From positions 1 through 64,000 of the forward strand of contig JAFKFG010000014.1 in the NCBI GenBank assembly GCA_017307355.1: a stretch of 64,000 nt of DNA, read 5' to 3'. This DNA is from Alphaproteobacteria bacterium (GTDB taxonomy: Bacteria; Pseudomonadota; Alphaproteobacteria; Micropepsales; Micropepsaceae). This document shows positions 7,702 to 17,621 of the stretch, in pieces. The notes beneath the pieces are model-generated. The model had not been told where the DNA came from. It ran no database searches and saw nothing but the letters and a program-made list of their open reading frames with translations. The position numbers and the translations under genes are program-made. The stretch's first letter is position 1; each line of letters starts with the position of its first letter.

Positions 7702-8931
7702 TTAGGCGGCTTCGCCCTTCATCAGCTTGGGTAGTTTCCCGATATCGCCGCCGGCATGGCGCATGAAGAAGCGCCGGGCCGGGCCGATGGCGTCGACGAT
7801 GCCCAGCCCCAGATCGCGCAATTGGCGAAGCGGCGCGATGTCGTTGGAGAAGAGCCGGTTCAGCGCGTCGGTGGACGCCGCCAGGGTGAAGGAATCGAAC
7901 CGCCGCCAGCGTTCATAGCGCTTCAGCACATCCGCCGTGCCGATGTCGCGGCCCAGGCGCGCGGCGTCCAGCAGGGTTTCGGCCAGCGCCGCCGCATCTT
8001 TCAAGCCGAGATTGAGGCCCTGCCCGGCGATGGGATGGATGCCATGGGCGCAATCGCCCGCCAGCGCAAAGCGCGGCCGCACGAAATCGCGAGCGAGATG
8101 GAATTTCAGCGGATAACTCCAGCGCCCGCCCACCACTTCGGTGTCCCCCAGATGCGCGCCGAAGCGGGCGGCGACTTCGGCATTGAAGGCGTCATCGTCC
8201 AGCGCCAGCATGGCGGGCGCCTTGTCCTTGGCTTCCGTCCATACTAGGGACGAGCGGTCGCCTGTCATCGGCAGGATGGCGAAGGGACCGGATGGCAGGA
8301 AATGCTCGTACGCCACGCCTTGATGCGGCTCGGCATGATGCACGGTGGCGACGATGCCGGTCTGGGGATAGGACCAGCCGACCACGCCGATGCCCATCTG
8401 ATCGCGCAACCGGGATTCGCGGCCATCGGCGGCCACCGCGAGCGCGGCCTGAAATTCATTGCCGTCGGACAGCTTGGCCGCGACATGCCCCGCTTCGACC
8501 GCCAGCGATGCGATCGTTGCCGGCGCGATCAGGGTGATATTTTTTTGCGCCGTCATCGCGGCATAGAGCGCGGCGCGAATATGCCGGTTCTCCGCGATAT
8601 GGCCCAGGCTGTCGGCACCCACTTCCTGCGCGTCGAAATGCAGCGAGAAGGGTGAGGCGGCGCGTCCCACCGCGCCGTCGCTCACCAGGATTTCGCGGAT
8701 GGGCTGCGCCTCGGCTGCCAGATGCGGCCACACCTCCAGCGCGCGCATCATGCGGACCGCCGCATAGGCCAGCGCCGACACGCGCCCATCGAAGGCGGGC
8801 ATGAGGGTCTGGGCCGGCGGCATGGCATCCACCACCACCACCTTCAGCCCGCCCTGCCCCAGCGCCAGCGCCAGGGTGAGGCCGACCATGCCGCCGCCGC
8901 TGATGATCACATCGGTCTGCTTCATGGCCAT
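7702..8931 (-). CDS. FAD-dependent hydroxylase of the UbiH/UbiF/Coq6 family
   Basis: A 409-residue flavoprotein monooxygenase that should hydroxylate a polyprenyl-benzene ring in ubiquinone synthesis. The N-terminal dinucleotide-binding motif is ISGGGMVGLTLALAL, followed by DGRVSALAY. The family's FAD ribityl motif GDCAHGIHPIAGQGLNLG lies near residues 288-305. Length and motifs fit UbiH, UbiF, UbiL or VisC, and alphaproteobacteria use different members, so I do not assign a regiospecific symbol. The start ATG at 8931 is the second codon set of MAMKQTD; an internal ATG two codons later is equally possible. It is a single gene divergent from the aminotransferase. Confidence 0.88.
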   Translation of the reverse strand: MAMKQTDVIISGGGMVGLTLALALGQGGLKVVVVDAMPPAQTLMPAFDGRVSALAYAAVRMMRALEVWPHLAAEAQPIREILVSDGAVGRAASPFSLHFDAQEVGADSLGHIAENRHIRAALYAAMTAQKNITLIAPATIASLAVEAGHVAAKLSDGNEFQAALAVAADGRESRLRDQMGIGVVGWSYPQTGIVATVHHAEPHQGVAYEHFLPSGPFAILPMTGDRSSLVWTEAKDKAPAMLALDDDAFNAEVAARFGAHLGDTEVVGGRWSYPLKFHLARDFVRPRFALAGDCAHGIHPIAGQGLNLGLKDAAALAETLLDAARLGRDIGTADVLKRYERWRRFDSFTLAASTDALNRLFSNDIAPLRQLRDLGLGIVDAIGPARRFFMRHAGGDIGKLPKLMKGEAA

Positions 8932-9103
8932 CGCTTAAGCCGCAAACCCGAGACAAAGGAAAGACGGATAATTAAATTATACGAAACAATAGCTTATTCA
9001 TGCAGCCGGAGCGCGGGGAAACCCAAATCGCGCACGTCCGAGAGACTTGGCGCCGGGGAAGCTCCTGCGTAGAAGTGGACACGCTGCTTCGCACCGGACG
9101 CCC

Positions 9104-10291
9104 GTGACCGATACGCTGATGTCTGAATTGCCGCTGGGGCCCTTCGCCCGGCTGAACGAATTGCTGGGCGACATCAAGCCCGGCAAGGTGCCGATCAATC
9201 TGTCCATCGGCGATCCCAGCGGGACGGTTCCGCAATTCGTCACCGAGGCGCTGACAAAATCGGCCGCGAGTTTCGGAAATTATCCCGCCATCACCGGCAC
9301 GGAGGAATGGCGCGATGCCGCCGCCGGCTGGCTGAACCGGCGCTTCGGCCTGAACGGCGCGATCCGTGCCGCCGAGCATGTGCTGCCTTTGAACGGGACG
9401 CGCGAAGGCTTGTTCAGCGTGCTGTTTCCGCTGTTGCCGCGCATCAAGGCCGGAGGCAGGCCCATCGTGGGCATGCCCAATCCCTTCTATCAGGCCTATG
9501 CCGCGGCCGCGCTGGGCGCCAATGCCGAACCGCTCTATGTCGCCGCCACCGAGGCAAGCGGCTTTCTGCCCGATTATGCGGCGCTTCCCGAAGCGACATT
9601 GGAACGGCTGGCGGCGGTCTATATCTGCTCGCCTTCCAATCCCGAAGGCGCGGCGGCGAACGAAGACTATTGGCGCAGATTGTTCGCGCTGGCGGACCGG
9701 TATGATTTCATCGTGCTGGCGGACGAATGCTATGCCGATATTTATTTCGACCGGCCGCCTCTCTGTGCTCTGTCGGCGCGCTTTCAAGAAACGGGCGATT
9801 TCCGCCGCCTGCTCACCTTTCATTCTCTTTCCAAGCGGTCGGGCCTGCCGGGATTGCGCTCCGGCATGGTGGCGGGCGATGCCGGACTGATCGCCCGCTT
9901 TCGGGGCTTTCGCACCGTGGCAGGGCCGCAGGTCCCAGGGCCCATCCAGGCCGCGTCGGCGGCTGCCTGGCGCGACGAAGTCCATGTCGCGGCCAACCGG
10001 GCCGCCTATGCCGAGAAAATGGCGGCGGCGGAGCGGATTCTGGGGAACCGAGTCACCCGGCCCGCCGGAGGGTTCTTCCTCTGGCTGCCCACCGGCAATG
10101 GCGCGGAAACCACCTTAAGCCTGTGGCGGGACGAAGGGGTCAAAGTGTTGCCCGGCGCCTATATGGGCCGGGAAATCGAACCGGGAAAACCCCAGTCAAA
10201 CCCTGGCTTTTCCTATATCCGGATCGCCCTCGTTAGCGATTTATCAACCATTATTACTGCACTCGAAAGGGTGAAGAATTTCTTGGGGTAA
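9104..10291 (+). CDS. Class I/II PLP aminotransferase, DapC-like
   Basis: Fold-type I pyridoxal-phosphate aminotransferase of about 395 residues. Visible motifs are INLSIGDPSG, GTEEWRDAAAGWL, the cofactor-contacting PNPFYQAY, ICSPSNPEG (the conserved substrate-side NP), DECYADIYF and the PLP lysine in SLSKRSGLPGLRSG. The closest family I can name is N-succinyldiaminopimelate aminotransferase (DapC) of the lysine pathway, but related aminotransferases share these features. The start is uncertain: GTG at 9104 is used here, ATG at 9119 and TTG at 9047 are alternatives, and none has a strong ribosome site. The 172-base divergent gap to the hydroxylase must hold both promoters. Confidence 0.8.
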   Translation: MTDTLMSELPLGPFARLNELLGDIKPGKVPINLSIGDPSGTVPQFVTEALTKSAASFGNYPAITGTEEWRDAAAGWLNRRFGLNGAIRAAEHVLPLNGTREGLFSVLFPLLPRIKAGGRPIVGMPNPFYQAYAAAALGANAEPLYVAATEASGFLPDYAALPEATLERLAAVYICSPSNPEGAAANEDYWRRLFALADRYDFIVLADECYADIYFDRPPLCALSARFQETGDFRRLLTFHSLSKRSGLPGLRSGMVAGDAGLIARFRGFRTVAGPQVPGPIQAASAAAWRDEVHVAANRAAYAEKMAAAERILGNRVTRPAGGFFLWLPTGNGAETTLSLWRDEGVKVLPGAYMGREIEPGKPQSNPGFSYIRIALVSDLSTIITALERVKNFLG

Positions 10292-10329
10292 CCATACGGT
10301 ACTCCAGGGCAGTGCGTCTTGGTCGAGAC

Positions 10330-10404
10330 TTCCTTCCCCGCGCCCGTAGGGCTGGCGGGGAAGGTGGCCGTAGCACCGATCAGGTGCGAAGGCCGGAAGG
10401 GGTC
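10330..10404 (+). repeat. Palindromic intergenic element, B unit
   Basis: About 75 bases with the B-unit core (TTCCCCGC...GCGGGGAAGGTGGCCGTAGCA) and the terminal GTGCGAAGGCCGGAAGGGG. It lies between the aminotransferase and ftsK, 9 bases before the ftsK start, so it must be in or near the ftsK leader. Confidence 0.78.
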
Positions 10405-10412
10405 AAAAAAGC

Positions 10413-12854
10413 ATGAGTCACGGCGGCGTCTACCATCCCCGCGCCCGGGGCGGCGCCATGAGCGACGCCCTGGCGGATGCACGGGCGGCCGTAGCCCGGC
10501 TGGCCCGCATGGCCATGCTGCGGGGCGCCGGCTTGCTCTTGTTCGCGGCGGTCTGCGCGGCGCTTCTGGCCCTGATCTCCCATCACGCCGACGATGCCAG
10601 CCTCAACAATGCCAATGGCCGCGCGGTATCCAATCTTCTGGGCCCTTTGGGCGCGGTGGCGGCGGATCTGCTGCTGCAGACCTTCGGCTTCGCGGCCGTG
10701 GCGTTTCTGGCGCCACCGGCTTTCTGGGGATTGCGCGCTTTGTCGGGCAAGACCTTGCGCCATGCCATGTGGCGCCTGGTGGCCTGGCCGCTGGGAACGC
10801 TGACCGTCGCCGCCGGCCTGGGCATTTTTCCGGCCCCGTCGAGCCTGCCCGCCGGCCTGGGCGGCATGATCGGACTGACCACCGCCGGGCTTTCGAGCCA
10901 TGCGGGGCAGGTTTACGGCCATACCTGGATCGGCATTGTCCTGCCGCTGGTGCTGCTTCTGGCCGGCCTGCCGCTGGCATTCCTGGCCACCGGCATTCGC
11001 TTCACCACCCTGGCGCGCAGCAGCATGAACACCGCGGCGGCGCTGTGGTGGCTGGGCGGCAAGGCCCGCAACGTCAAAATGCCCAAATTCAAGAAGGCGG
11101 GCAAAGACGAAGACGATCATGACGAGGATTACGATCATGACGACGAGGACGGCGACACCCAGATCGAGGATGACGAGGACGATAGCGGCGACGGCTATCA
11201 TCTCGACGTAAGGCCCGAACCTCTGGCGGCCAGCAAGCTGGCCGAGCGCCGCGAAAGCCGGGTCAAGCGCGACGAAGCCCGCAAAGCCTCGCCCGCGCTC
11301 AACAAGAAATCCAAGCAGCCCGCGCTCAATCTGGTCAGCGGCGAATATCAGCTGCCTGCGCTGGGGCTTTTGGCGGAGCCGGTTCCGGTCGCCGACAATC
11401 ACGGCCTGTCGGACGAGGCGCTGGAAGAAAATGCCCGCATGCTGGAAGCGGTGCTGACGGATTTCGGCGTCAAGGGCCGCATCACCGCGGTTCGCCCCGG
11501 TCCCGTGGTGACGCTTTACGAATTCGAGCCCGCAGCAGGCGTAAAATCCTCTCGCGTCATTTCGCTGGCCGACGATGTGGCGCGCTCCATGTCGGCGGTG
11601 TCGGCCCGCGTGGCGGTGATTTCCGGCCGCAATGTGATCGGCATCGAATTGCCCAATCACATCCGCGAGACCGTCTACTTACGCGAATTGCTGTCGGCCA
11701 ATGATTACGAGAAGGCCCGCGCGCCGCTGACATTGGCGCTGGGCAAGACCATCGGCGGCGAACCGGTGATGGCCGATCTGGCCAAGATGCCCCACCTTCT
11801 GGTGGCGGGCACCACCGGCTCGGGCAAGTCGGTCGGCCTCAACACCATGATCCTGTCCCTGCTCTATCGCATGGCGCCGCAGCAATGCCGCCTGATCATG
11901 ATCGATCCCAAGATGCTGGAATTGTCGGTCTATGACGGTATCCCGCATCTTCTGGCGCCGGTGGTCACCGATCCGCGCAAGGCGGTGGTGGCGCTGAAAT
12001 GGGCGGTGCGCGAGATGGAAGAGCGCTACCGCAAAATGTCCAAGCTGGGCGTGCGCGGCGTGGAAGCCTTCAACGACCGGGTCCGCAAGGCCAAGGAAAA
12101 AGGCGAGACCCTGAAGCGCACGGTTCAGACCGGCTTCGACCGCGAGACCGGCAAGCCGATCTATGAAGACGAACTGCTCGAGCTGGAGCACATGCCCTTC
12201 ATCGTGGTGGTGGTGGACGAAGTCGCCGACCTGATGATGATTTCGGGCAAGGAAATCGAAGGCGCGGTGCAACGCCTGGCGCAAATGGCGCGCGCCGCGG
12301 GCATTCACCTGATCGCCGCCACCCAGCGCCCGTCGGTGGACGTGATCACCGGCACGATCAAGTCGAACTTCCCTACCCGCATCTCCTTCCAGGTCACGTC
12401 GAAGATCGACAGCCGCACCATCCTGAACGAACAAGGCGCCGAACAGCTGCTGGGCCAGGGCGACATGCTCTACATGGCGGCGGGTGGGCGCATCCGCCGC
12501 GTCCATGGCCCCTTCGTGTCGGATCACGAAGTCGAGGATGTGGTGAAATTCCTCAAGGCCCAAGGCTCGCCGGAATATCTGGATGCGGTGACCGAGGAAC
12601 CGGACGAGAACAGCGACGATCCCTATGCCGGCATGATGGGCGGCAACGGCGAATCCGGCGACGATCTCTACGACAAGGCCCTGGCGGTGGTGGCGCGCGA
12701 CAAGAAGGCGTCCACTTCCTACATCCAGCGCCGGCTGCAGATCGGCTACAACCGCGCCGCCAGCCTGATCGAGCGCATGGAGCAGGATGGTGTGATCTCC
12801 GCGCCCAATCATAAGGGCGTGCGCGAGGTTCTGCTCCCCGATCACGACCGCTGA
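10413..12854 (+). CDS. ftsK: DNA translocase FtsK
   Basis: Septal DNA pump that moves the chromosome termini apart and activates XerCD at dif. The 813-residue protein has an N-terminal membrane domain of about four helices (residues about 30-195). A linker rich in aspartate and glutamate (around [17 protein letters not shown]) and basic patches follow, then the RecA-like motor with Walker [14 protein letters not shown] (Lys472) and Walker [25 protein letters not shown] is also present, and the C-terminal gamma winged-helix domain ([21 protein letters not shown]) reads KOPS. The start ATG at 10413 has GGGGTC upstream; ATG at 10458 is an alternative. The 3' end is copied twice more downstream. 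Confidence 0.97.
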   Translation: MSHGGVYHPRARGGAMSDALADARAAVARLARMAMLRGAGLLLFAAVCAALLALISHHADDASLNNANGRAVSNLLGPLGAVAADLLLQTFGFAAVAFLAPPAFWGLRALSGKTLRHAMWRLVAWPLGTLTVAAGLGIFPAPSSLPAGLGGMIGLTTAGLSSHAGQVYGHTWIGIVLPLVLLLAGLPLAFLATGIRFTTLARSSMNTAAALWWLGGKARNVKMPKFKKAGKDEDDHDEDYDHDDEDGDTQIEDDEDDSGDGYHLDVRPEPLAASKLAERRESRVKRDEARKASPALNKKSKQPALNLVSGEYQLPALGLLAEPVPVADNHGLSDEALEENARMLEAVLTDFGVKGRITAVRPGPVVTLYEFEPAAGVKSSRVISLADDVARSMSAVSARVAVISGRNVIGIELPNHIRETVYLRELLSANDYEKARAPLTLALGKTIGGEPVMADLAKMPHLLVAGTTGSGKSVGLNTMILSLLYRMAPQQCRLIMIDPKMLELSVYDGIPHLLAPVVTDPRKAVVALKWAVREMEERYRKMSKLGVRGVEAFNDRVRKAKEKGETLKRTVQTGFDRETGKPIYEDELLELEHMPFIVVVVDEVADLMMISGKEIEGAVQRLAQMARAAGIHLIAATQRPSVDVITGTIKSNFPTRISFQVTSKIDSRTILNEQGAEQLLGQGDMLYMAAGGRIRRVHGPFVSDHEVEDVVKFLKAQGSPEYLDAVTEEPDENSDDPYAGMMGGNGESGDDLYDKALAVVARDKKASTSYIQRRLQIGYNRAASLIERMEQDGVISAPNHKGVREVLLPDHDR

Positions 12855-13018
12855 GGAACACGCCCTTCTTCGTCTTATTGCGCGCCTCCGCGCGCGGGGG
12901 CGTGCGCGAGGTTCTGCTCCCCGATCGCGACCACTGAGGAACACGACCTTCTTCGTCTTATTGCGCGCCTCCGCGCGGGGGCGTGCGCGAGGTTCTGCTC
13001 CCCGATCACGACCGCTAG
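12815..13018 (+). repeat. Tandem triplication of the ftsK 3' tail
   Basis: Three direct copies start at 12815, 12898 and 12979 (periods 83 and 81 bases). Each carries the last codons of ftsK (encoding [12 protein letters not shown] or a one-residue variant) and a stop. The first two continue into ACACG-CCTTCTTCGTCTTATTG and a small GCGCG hairpin; the third stops after TAG. Only the first copy is joined to the gene. Confidence 0.92.
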
Positions 13019-13071
13019 TCTGGCAAGTCAAAATCGCGTAAAAAGCGGCTTCCGCGGCGGTGGGGGTCTCC

Positions 13072-13608
13072 ATGTCCTATATCGACAAGTCGCTGGGCGA
13101 GGGCGAAACGGTGATCGTGCGGGCGCGGTTTCACTGGCTCTACAATCTCGGCGCCTGGCTGCAGCTGCTGATACCCGCGGTGCTTCTGGTTGCGCTTCTC
13201 AGCTGGGCCAGCCGGCAACCCAATTTCCTCGACACCCACAACCCCGTGACCTGGACGGTGGCGTTGATCGGCCTGTGGTTCCTTCTGGGCCTGATCAGCT
13301 TTCTGCGCATGATGATCCGCAAATGGACCACCGAAGTGGGGATCACCAGCCACCGTTTCGTGGAGAAATATGGCGTGCTGTCGATGCGCACCAACGAGAT
13401 CGCCCTGCCCAATATCGAAGGCGTGAAAGTCAATCAGAGCTTTCTGGGCCGCATCTTCGGCTATGGCACCATCCGTATCGAAGGCACCGGCGTGGATGCC
13501 GTCACTACGCCGGACATCGCCGATCCGGTGGGATTCGTGCGCGCCATCCAGACCGCCAAGGAGCATGTGGCACAGCGCTTCGAGGCCGGGAAAGCATCCG
13601 GCGTTTAA
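13072..13608 (+). CDS. Bacterial PH-domain (bPH2) membrane protein
   Basis: A 178-residue protein with two adjacent membrane helices (LGAWLQLLIPAVLLVALLSW and VALIGLWFLLGLISFLRMM). They are followed by a bPH2 (DUF304) domain with the typical ITSHRFVEKYGVLSMRTNEI and GYGTIRIEGTGVD strands. Such proteins are common and poorly characterised. The ATG at 13072 follows GGTGGGGGTC. Its stop codon overlaps the stop of the convergent kinase gene in the tetranucleotide TTAA, leaving no room for a private terminator. Confidence 0.85.
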   Translation: MSYIDKSLGEGETVIVRARFHWLYNLGAWLQLLIPAVLLVALLSWASRQPNFLDTHNPVTWTVALIGLWFLLGLISFLRMMIRKWTTEVGITSHRFVEKYGVLSMRTNEIALPNIEGVKVNQSFLGRIFGYGTIRIEGTGVDAVTTPDIADPVGFVRAIQTAKEHVAQRFEAGKASGV

Positions 13609-15452
13609 CCCGCCTGCGCCAGAGCGATGCCGACGGGAAAGCTCACCGTGACCCGCGTGCCCGCGCCACGGGCGCTTTCAAACTGCATCACGGCGCCATG
13701 CAGCTCGACGAAAGCCTTGGTCAAAGGCAGGCCCAGGCCGGTGCCTTCATAACGCCGCTCCAGCCGGTTATCGACCTGGCCGAACGGCGTCAGCGCCACC
13801 GCCACATCTTCCGGCGACATGCCGATGCCGCTGTCCCCCACCGTCACCGCCACACCGGTCGCGGTATGGCGCGCCTCGGCCCAGATATAGCCGCCGCGCG
13901 GGGTGAATTTGATCGCGTTGGAAAGAAGATTGAGGAAGATCTGGCGCAGCTTGGCCGGATCGCCTTGCAGCGGCAGTTCCGTCTCCATGCCCCGCACGGC
14001 GAATTCCAGGCCCGCTTCCTTGGCCTGTTCGCCCACCATGGTGACGCAATCCTTCAGAATCTCGCGCATGTCCACATCGCGGACATCCAGGATCATCTTG
14101 CCGGTCTCGCTCTTGGAAAGATCGAGTACGGAGTTGATCACGTCCAGCAGATGCCGGCCGGAGCGCAATATGTCGCCGGAATAATCCAGATAGCGCGCAT
14201 TGCCCAATTCGCCGAACAGCTGGCCGTTGATGATTTCGGAAAAGCCAATGATGGCGTTGAGCGGGGTGCGCAACTCGTGGCTCATATTGGCCAGGAAGCG
14301 GGTCTTGGCGGCGTTGGCGGCCTCGGCCTCCATCTTGGCCTTGCGCAGATTCTCCTCGCGCTCCTTGATGGCGGTGAAATCCGAGAAGAAGACGATCGAG
14401 CCGCCTTCCGAGGTGGCGCTGGCCGTCATGCGCACCCAGCGGCCATCCGTCAGTTCCAGTTCGGTATGGCCGGACGGATCGGTGGCCCGCGCGCTGCTCG
14501 GCACCAGCTGGGCTTCGATCAGCCGCAGCGCCTGGTCGAAATTCGTCCCGCTGGCCAGCCTGCCCGCGATGGCGGGGAAAAAAGCATCCAGCTGGCGGTT
14601 GCAGAGCGCGATGGTGCCGTCGGGCGCGACCAGGATCACGCCTTCGCGCGATGTCTCCAGCGCGTCGGACAACCGGTTCTCGGCGGAGCGGCGCAGGGCC
14701 GTCTCGCGCGCCATCATCTCGCGGATATTGTCCTGCATCACCGTCATCGACCGGAGCAGGGCCCCGGTTTCGTCGGCGCCGCCGGGCGGGATCGGCGTCT
14801 GCAGCTCACCGCTGGCGATGCGGTCGGCCACGGTGGCCGCCGCCGACAAGGGCCGCACGATCCGGCTGCGCAGAAACAGGGTGATCGCGCCCGCCAGCAG
14901 CAACGCCAGGATGGTGGCGCCCACGGTGATGTATTTGTAGCGGCCGATATTGGTGATCGCGCGCCGGCGCCCGATGAAGCTGTGATCGGTGTTGAGTTCG
15001 ATCAGAAGGTCGAATTTGGCATCGACCTGCTGGTCGATCTTTTCCAGGGCGGCGATATCGCCTTTGGCGCGCGCGGTGCGCCAATTGGCCACCAGGGGAC
15101 GGATCTGGCGGATCAAGGCCTGTTCGTCATCGGCCAGCGAGCGCTGCTCCGCGACTTCCAGATCGTCCGCGAAGGTGTTGGCGAGATCGGCGATTTCGGC
15201 CGTGATGGCGTCGCGCGTCCTGGCGTCGGCATGTTCGTAGCGCAGCTCCGCCATCTGCAGCGCGATGAAATCGGATTGCGCGGCCCGGGCGTAATTGATC
15301 GCCATCAAGGGCCCGTCGAAGGTGGTGACGGTCATCTGCCCGGCAAAGGACAGGATGCCATAGCCGGCCGCGCCCAGAAGCGCGATCAGCGCACCCATCG
15401 CGATGAAGGCGCCAAAGATCTTGGCGCCGATGGAATATTTCGCCAATGACAT
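13605..15452 (-). CDS. Membrane sensor histidine kinase (HAMP-PAS-HisKA-HATPase)
   Basis: A 615-residue transmembrane kinase. One helix lies at about residues 10-34, a periplasmic helical domain of about 135 residues follows, and a second helix sits near 172-192. After these come a HAMP segment (RIVRPLSAAATVADRIASGE), a PAS domain (REGVILVAPDGTIALCN), the HisKA H-box NMSHELRTPLNAII with His392, the N-box LLSNAIKFT, and G-boxes VGDSGIGM and GTGLGLPL. The layout resembles PleC/DivJ-type cell-cycle kinases of alphaproteobacteria, but no receiver or partner is adjacent, so the pathway is unknown. It stands alone, convergent with the PH-domain gene. Confidence 0.92.
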   Translation of the reverse strand: MSLAKYSIGAKIFGAFIAMGALIALLGAAGYGILSFAGQMTVTTFDGPLMAINYARAAQSDFIALQMAELRYEHADARTRDAITAEIADLANTFADDLEVAEQRSLADDEQALIRQIRPLVANWRTARAKGDIAALEKIDQQVDAKFDLLIELNTDHSFIGRRRAITNIGRYKYITVGATILALLLAGAITLFLRSRIVRPLSAAATVADRIASGELQTPIPPGGADETGALLRSMTVMQDNIREMMARETALRRSAENRLSDALETSREGVILVAPDGTIALCNRQLDAFFPAIAGRLASGTNFDQALRLIEAQLVPSSARATDPSGHTELELTDGRWVRMTASATSEGGSIVFFSDFTAIKEREENLRKAKMEAEAANAAKTRFLANMSHELRTPLNAIIGFSEIINGQLFGELGNARYLDYSGDILRSGRHLLDVINSVLDLSKSETGKMILDVRDVDMREILKDCVTMVGEQAKEAGLEFAVRGMETELPLQGDPAKLRQIFLNLLSNAIKFTPRGGYIWAEARHTATGVAVTVGDSGIGMSPEDVAVALTPFGQVDNRLERRYEGTGLGLPLTKAFVELHGAVMQFESARGAGTRVTVSFPVGIALAQAG

Positions 15453-15557
15453 CCTGGCCGCGCAAAAGGCGGTTTCCAGGCCAATTCTGACCCGGCGAGT
15501 ATTGAGGACCGCTTAAGGCTGTAGTTCCGTCAAGCCTTTGAAACCTTGGGCTTTCCG

Positions 15558-15869
15558 CTAGCGCACATGCACCACAAGCTTCATTTTCGGGTGGATGTGG
15601 CAGCGCACCTCGAAGGTGCCGGACTGGGTAAAGCTTTGGGTAATATTCTGTCCCGGGGCCCGTTCGTCGCTGTCGAAATTGAAGCTGCCGCCGCTGACAT
15701 AGATCTGGTGGATGAAGTCGTCATCGTTGGTGAAAGTGAGCGCGTCACCCTTGTTGATGGTGATCTCGCCAGGGCGGAAGGCCCGGCCCTGCTGCACGAT
15801 AATGTGCGCATCGTCCGCGAAGGCGGCGAGGGGCGCCAGAACCAGCAACACGGCCAGGATCGTCTTCAT
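15558..15869 (-). CDS. Cupredoxin-like periplasmic copper protein
   Basis: A 103-residue small blue-copper-type protein with a signal peptide (MKTILAVLLVLAPLAAFA). The type-1 copper ligands are visible: a histidine in DDFIHQIY, then Cys-His-x-His and methionine in VRCHIHPKMK. The plastocyanin-like strand FRPGEITINKGDALTFTNDD fits. It may carry electrons or bind copper in the periplasm. The start is the ATG giving a signal peptide; six codons upstream another ATG exists. No partner oxidase is nearby. Confidence 0.85.
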   Translation of the reverse strand: MKTILAVLLVLAPLAAFADDAHIIVQQGRAFRPGEITINKGDALTFTNDDDFIHQIYVSGGSFNFDSDERAPGQNITQSFTQSGTFEVRCHIHPKMKLVVHVR

Positions 15870-16000
15870 GGGGCCAGTTTCCGTCACCCCTGGTTAAAGC
15901 CGGTTGAACCGGCCGAAAGCGCCCCAAAAAACAAGGAAATGAAGCGGGAAACAGGGGTGGACAGGGCCCCGCCGCTGGCCTATATCCCCCCACCTCGTGA

Positions 16001-16077
<77 letters not shown>

Positions 16078-16082
16078 TTAGA

Positions 16083-16110
16083 AAAGCCGGCCTGTCAGGC
16101 CGGCTTTTTT
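16083..16110 (+). terminator. Intrinsic terminator after tRNA-fMet
   Basis: AGCCGGCC/GGCCGGCT stem at 16085-16105 with a short loop and a six-T tail, starting eight bases after the tRNA CCA. Confidence 0.9.
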
Positions 16111-16492
16111 AATGCCTCCGCGGCAGCGGCTTTCAAAGAAAAGTCCGAGGCGCACCCAGCGCCGAGGCCATATCCGGGCTGCCCCGCAGCCCGCGCGCGG
16201 TCATGGTTATCTTCCCAATGATTCCGCCGCTTTCCGCTTGAGTACGTTGGCGTTCTTGGGTCTGCGTGGCACTTCTTTGGCGCTGATAGAGCACTCGCCC
16301 CCTGCACAGCGGCTGGGGTTTCCTCGCCGCCGCAGCGCGGGGATCGCGACGCTGGCGTACACCCGCTTATCGACGCTCAACTGTACAAATTCCCGCCTTT
16401 GGCCCAAATCGGACATGGAATAGGTTCCGAGGTCGCCGCAGGGGCTGGGAGACCCACTTACCCTGACAGCGGGTCTCCGGAGTTTCTTGCAT
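16111..16492. other. 382-base stretch without a supported gene
   Basis: Open frames exist on both strands. One on the minus strand runs from 16506 to 16207 and includes the peptide GQRREFVQLS, but its composition looks random and no family is recognisable. The segment sits just after a tRNA terminator and before a block with visibly lower GC content, so a decayed insertion is possible. I see no repeat of the tRNA 3' end in the window. Confidence 0.4.
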
Positions 16493-17068
16493 TCAAGCGT
16501 GGGCAACCTTGGTTGAAAATTCTTTGCGTGCCGCTACGCCGACCATGGCGAGGGCAAGACCAGAACTCACAAAATTGACGCCGAGTACCACGCCCAGACT
16601 GACCAGCGAAGTGCCGGGCAGCCCCACCAGAATGAGGAAGGCGAGTACGATGCTTGCAATGCCGGATGTCACCATCCAGCCCCACCCCCGCAGTGGCTTC
16701 AGTTCAAAGGCAAAATACAGTTCGTAGGCTCCCTGAATGACGAAGATCGTCCCCAAGGCAAGCGTGACGGCGATCGCTCCGCCGGCGGGCCTGGCAATAA
16801 TGAAAACGCCCGCAGCGATTGAGAGAAGGCTGTAAAGCAGAGCGCCGAAAAAGGGTCCAGCGCCCCGGATGGAGAACGCCCCAAACAGGTTCACAAATCC
16901 ACTGAGGATCAAGAACCACCCAACGAATAGCGTGATCACGAACGTCGAGAAGAATGGGAACGCCAATGCTCCGATGCCCAGCACCAGCAATGCCAATCCC
17001 ATCCATAGAAGTCTATTCGCAGCTTGATGGATTTTGTCATGTAGCCAGTTTTCGTTTTTTGAGTTCAT
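16493..17068 (-). CDS. HdeD-family membrane protein
   Basis: A 191-residue integral membrane protein with about six hydrophobic helices (for example LLWMGLALLVLGIGALAF and GWFLILSGFVNLFGAF). It has the DUF308/HdeD repeat pattern of two-helix units. HdeD in enteric bacteria is linked to acid resistance; the molecular activity is unknown. The ATG at 17068 has an excellent ribosome site, GAAAGGATT, eight bases upstream, and this rules out the longer frame. It lies 71 bases downstream of the coiled-coil gene in the same direction and may share its FNR-type promoter. The local base composition is less GC-rich than the flanks. Confidence 0.87.
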   Translation of the reverse strand: MNSKNENWLHDKIHQAANRLLWMGLALLVLGIGALAFPFFSTFVITLFVGWFLILSGFVNLFGAFSIRGAGPFFGALLYSLLSIAAGVFIIARPAGGAIAVTLALGTIFVIQGAYELYFAFELKPLRGWGWMVTSGIASIVLAFLILVGLPGTSLVSLGVVLGVNFVSSGLALAMVGVAARKEFSTKVAHA

Positions 17069-17139
17069 GATCCAATCCTTTCTTAGGCAGTCGGGATTTG
17101 ATTGAAGTCCTGTTAAGCGATCATGGCGAGGCGGACTGA

Positions 17140-17565
17140 TCAGGCCGCTCTTTCGCCTTGTGCGCTTTCTGCATCCTTCCGGGCCATCCAAGCTTCCAGC
17201 GAAGCTTGCTCAGCACTATCGATGGCCGCCATAGCCACGATGGTTGCCGCATTTGCGTAGGCTTCAGCGGCCTCGGCACGGGTCTGCAGCCTGGCCACTT
17301 CAAGTTTGGCTTTCCAATGCGCAATCTTTTCGCTTGTCGCCGCCTTACGTTCCTCAGCCCATTTCTTGATTTCAGCTTGCGCCCCCGCCACCTTCGCGCG
17401 GTTCTCGTCGATGTGCCGGTTAAGCTCTATCAGGCGATTGCGGACATCCTGCTCAGCATTGCGGGCATTGCTGTCGATGTTGGCCTTCAACGCAACCATA
17501 TTGTCATCAATGTTGGTGAGCTTAATGCGAAGATTTTCGCAAAACTGATCAATCCGCTGACCCAT
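17140..17565 (-). CDS. Coiled-coil protein of unknown function
   Basis: A 141-residue helical protein that begins MGQRIDQFCENLRIKLTNID. It has a long charged central helix (NRHIDENRAKVAGAQAEIKK, KAATSEKIAHWKAKLE) and an alanine-rich end (YANAATIVAMAAIDSAEQAS). No enzymatic motif is present. The start ATG at 17565 follows AGAGGAGAG, a strong ribosome site; a longer upstream frame lacks one. A perfect TTGAT-N4-ATCAA box lies 57 bases upstream of the ATG, which suggests induction when oxygen is low, together with hdeD downstream. Confidence 0.72.
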   Translation of the reverse strand: MGQRIDQFCENLRIKLTNIDDNMVALKANIDSNARNAEQDVRNRLIELNRHIDENRAKVAGAQAEIKKWAEERKAATSEKIAHWKAKLEVARLQTRAEAAEAYANAATIVAMAAIDSAEQASLEAWMARKDAESAQGERAA

Positions 17566-17621
17566 TTGCGCTCTCCTCTTTGCAGAATAAAAAAGCAAAG
17601 CGCCAAATCTTCCTGCGGACA

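Noticed and set aside
13275..15449. 724-codon plus-strand frame across the histidine kinase
   Set aside because: The minus strand has complete H, N and G boxes and membrane helices; the plus frame has none.
16207..16506. 99-codon minus frame with a peptide recalling the start of some transposases
   Set aside because: Only a few residues look similar, no helix-turn-helix or DDE residues follow, and there is no inverted repeat; kept as an unassigned stretch.
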